Shown: in pieces, positions 7,059 through 7,782 of the stretch
Numbering within the stretch: position 1 is the first letter of the stretch
How the letters are laid out: every line of letters begins with the position of its first letter
Origin: Sulfurospirillum sp. UBA1314
GTDB taxonomy: Bacteria > Campylobacterota > Campylobacteria > Campylobacterales > Sulfurospirillaceae
Length of the DNA stretch: 7,782 nt
Assembly (NCBI GenBank): GCA_002307095.1
Contig: DBTO01000058.1
Span: 1-7,782, forward strand
Direction: 5' to 3'
Notes under the pieces: model-generated
What the model was told of the DNA's origin: nothing
The model's database searches: none
What the model saw: the letters and a program-made list of their open reading frames with translations, nothing else
Program-made: the position numbers and the translations under genes

Positions 7059-7070
7059 TTTACATGTAAA
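7059..7070. repeat. Palindrome TTTACATGTAAA, copy 4
   Basis: Identical to the three copies upstream of the dehydrogenase, and placed 9 bases after its stop codon, directly before a large hairpin. It could serve the next promoter (near 7166) from a distance, or act together with the upstream sites. Confidence 0.8.
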
Positions 7071-7072
7071 CG

Positions 7073-7110
7073 TGAGCCAATCACTCTTTATTTGAGAATT
7101 GATTGGCTCA
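7073..7110 (+). terminator. Large hairpin after the dehydrogenase, probable terminator without a U run
   Basis: An 11-bp perfect inverted repeat, TGAGCCAATCA (7073-7083) with TGATTGGCTCA (7100-7110), encloses a 16-base loop in which CTC and GAG can pair further. It stands 23 bases after the stop codon, between genes read in the same direction. No T run follows on either strand, so it may instead protect the 3' end of the mRNA or need Rho. Confidence 0.55.
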
Positions 7111-7144
7111 GTTACACCTGCTTTAAAACCACTTTTTCATGGGT

Positions 7145-7171
7145 TTGATTTAATAAATAAAATGATAAAAT
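7145..7171 (+). promoter_or_regulatory. Probable promoter upstream of the carboxyltransferase
   Basis: An extended -10 TG-a-TAAAAT (7163-7171) is preceded by TTGATT (7145-7150) at a rather short 15-base spacing. The flanking DNA is very A+T rich. A start near 7178 would give about 220 bases of RNA before the carboxyltransferase ATG, enough to include the small ORF at 7226. Confidence 0.5.
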
Positions 7172-7285
7172 ACTAAAATTTTGACTATGGCTTTTAGTTA
7201 GATTTAAACAAAAAGGGTCACGTTTATGGAAGTTTATCTCTTTGAAAAAGGTGCTAGATACTTGGATCTTGCCCTCTTTAGACGG

Positions 7286-7306
7286 ATAATTCTATCCTAG
7301 AATTAT
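7286..7306. repeat. Perfect inverted repeat at the frameshift point
   Basis: ATAATTCTA (7286-7294) and TAGAATTAT (7298-7306) are exact reverse complements separated by TCC. A G-T pair can extend the stem by one. The TAG stop of the 24-codon ORF is the first triplet of the right arm. It could be an operator, an RNA hairpin or a mutation-prone quasi-palindrome; no T run follows it. Confidence 0.6.
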
Positions 7307-7327
7307 TGCAAAAAGGTAACTTGAAAG

Positions 7328-7356
7328 TTGTAGCGGCTTGGGCTGCTTCTATACAA
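7328..7356 (+). other. Possible RNA hairpin in the carboxyltransferase leader
   Basis: AGCGGC (7332-7337) pairs with GCTGCT (7342-7347, one wobble pair) around the loop TTGG. After a 5-base bulge, TTGT (7328-7331) pairs with ACAA (7353-7356). If the overlapping reading frame is a real coding remnant, the fold may be incidental. No known riboswitch class is recognised. Confidence 0.25.
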
Positions 7357-7398
7357 TCTTGCAACAAAAAACAACAACAGTAAAAGGGCAAAACGAAG

Positions 7399-7782
7399 AT
7401 GGCGAAAAAATACATCGATGTGATGGATACGACGTTTAGAGATGGTTTTCAATCGGTTTTTGGTGGACGTGTACTTATGGATGACTTTCTCCCTGCGGTA
7501 GCCGCAGCAAGAGATGCAGGCATTAGCCATTTTGAATTTGGTGGTGGGGCTCGTTTTCAAAGCCTTTATTTCTACCTCAATGAAGATGCCTTTACAATGA
7601 TGGACCGCTTTCGCTCTATTGCAGGTCCTGATGCCAATCTTCAAACCTTAGCGCGTGGTGTCAACACCGTTATGCTTGATACCGGCAATCGCGAACTGAC
7701 CGTCTTGCATGCCAAAAGCTTTAAAAAACACAGCACAACAACGATTCGTAACTTTCATGCACGACATGAAGTCGCAAACATC
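7399..7782 (+). CDS. pycB: Pyruvate carboxylase subunit B-like carboxyltransferase (3' end outside window)
   Basis: The first 128 codons of a biotin-dependent carboxyltransferase, cut by the window end. AAAAGGG (7382-7388) lies ten bases before the ATG, and the stretch MAKKYIDVMDTTFRDGFQS starts normally. The TIM-barrel carboxyltransferase fold of PycB/OadA is indicated by DTTFRDGFQS (10-19, retaining the active-site Arg14, metal-ligand Asp15 and Gln18), FEFGGGARF (45-53, for the usual GGATF), YLNED (59-63) and LARGVN (84-89, with the substrate-binding Arg86). Complete proteins run to roughly 600 residues with a C-terminal biotin domain, not visible here. The expected reaction is pyruvate plus carboxybiotin to oxaloacetate; a 2-oxoglutarate or decarboxylating relative cannot be excluded from this part. 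Near the cut the usual FDALND block reads FHARHE, which is odd. Placed after lactate dehydrogenase, the role would be anaplerotic use of lactate-derived pyruvate. Confidence 0.8.
   Translation, partial: MAKKYIDVMDTTFRDGFQSVFGGRVLMDDFLPAVAAARDAGISHFEFGGGARFQSLYFYLNEDAFTMMDRFRSIAGPDANLQTLARGVNTVMLDTGNRELTVLHAKSFKKHSTTTIRNFHARHEVANI

Larger units (their letters stand above)
7226..7383 (+). pseudogene. Small ORF broken by a frameshift, unknown function
   Basis: An ATG at 7226, eight bases after AAAGGG (7212-7217), opens 24 codons beginning MEVYLFEKGARYLDLALFRR and stopping at TAG 7298-7300. The frame one base back is open from 7282 to a TAA at 7381-7383 and reads NSILELLQKGNLKVVAAW, then AASIQSCNKKQQQ. 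Both halves look like ordinary protein, and together they would make about 52 residues ending 15 bases before the next ATG, a normal operon spacing. The simplest reading is loss of one base between 7282 and 7297. The -1 frame has a stop at 7279-7281, and no slippery heptamer is seen, which argues against programmed frameshifting. I do not recognise the protein. Alternatives are a sequencing error, a 24-codon leader peptide followed by untranslated RNA, or chance. Confidence 0.4.

Noticed and set aside
7277..7300. Programmed -1 frameshifting in the small ORF
   Set aside because: No slippery heptamer is present, the -1 frame is closed by TAG at 7279-7281, and the hairpin overlaps the shift interval rather than following it.
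7303..7644. Minus-strand 113-codon frame opposite the carboxyltransferase
   Set aside because: The + strand frame carries clear carboxyltransferase motifs over the same bases.

Overview
The window looks like chromosomal DNA from a Campylobacterota (epsilonproteobacterial) organism, most likely Sulfurospirillum or a close relative. The evidence is: the pnp-atpE neighbourhood, which Helicobacter shares; an AtpE with a signal-peptide-like N-terminus; a single-chain FAD/Fe-S lactate dehydrogenase of the Cj1585c/HP1222 type; a PycB-like carboxyltransferase; and moderate A+T richness with AAGGA-type ribosome binding sites and extended -10 promoters without clear -35 boxes. The genus is an inference, not a match. 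All supported genes lie on the + strand.

Bases 1-782 are housekeeping. They hold the last S1 domain of polynucleotide phosphorylase (pnp, cut by the window start), atpE (c subunit of the F0 rotor) with its own promoter, a strong hairpin, and a tRNA-Leu(GAG) starting two bases after the hairpin's T-rich tail. Bases 834-3974 form a probable signalling operon: an 86-residue protein of unknown function, a membrane histidine kinase with a periplasmic ABC-substrate-binding-like sensor and a PAS domain, and an OmpR-type response regulator whose start overlaps the kinase stop (ATGA).

Bases 3975-4223 are a dense control region. They carry three identical 12-bp palindromes (TTTACATGTAAA), a direct repeat with a 22-23 bp period, a possible 15-codon leader peptide and an extended -10 promoter, followed by the 941-residue lactate dehydrogenase. 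A fourth identical palindrome lies 9 bases after the dehydrogenase stop, so the gene is bracketed by the motif. A large hairpin, a promoter and a small, apparently frameshifted ORF follow, and the window ends in the first 128 codons of a pycB-like carboxyltransferase.

Read together, dehydrogenase and carboxylase would take lactate to pyruvate (electrons to the respiratory chain) and pyruvate to oxaloacetate. The adjacent two-component system is a candidate controller, but its ligand and targets cannot be read from sequence. The points most worth a second look are the four-copy palindrome, the broken small ORF at 7226-7383, the degraded FDALND block at the end of the carboxyltransferase, and the non-canonical ATP-binding and phosphoacceptor motifs of the kinase.
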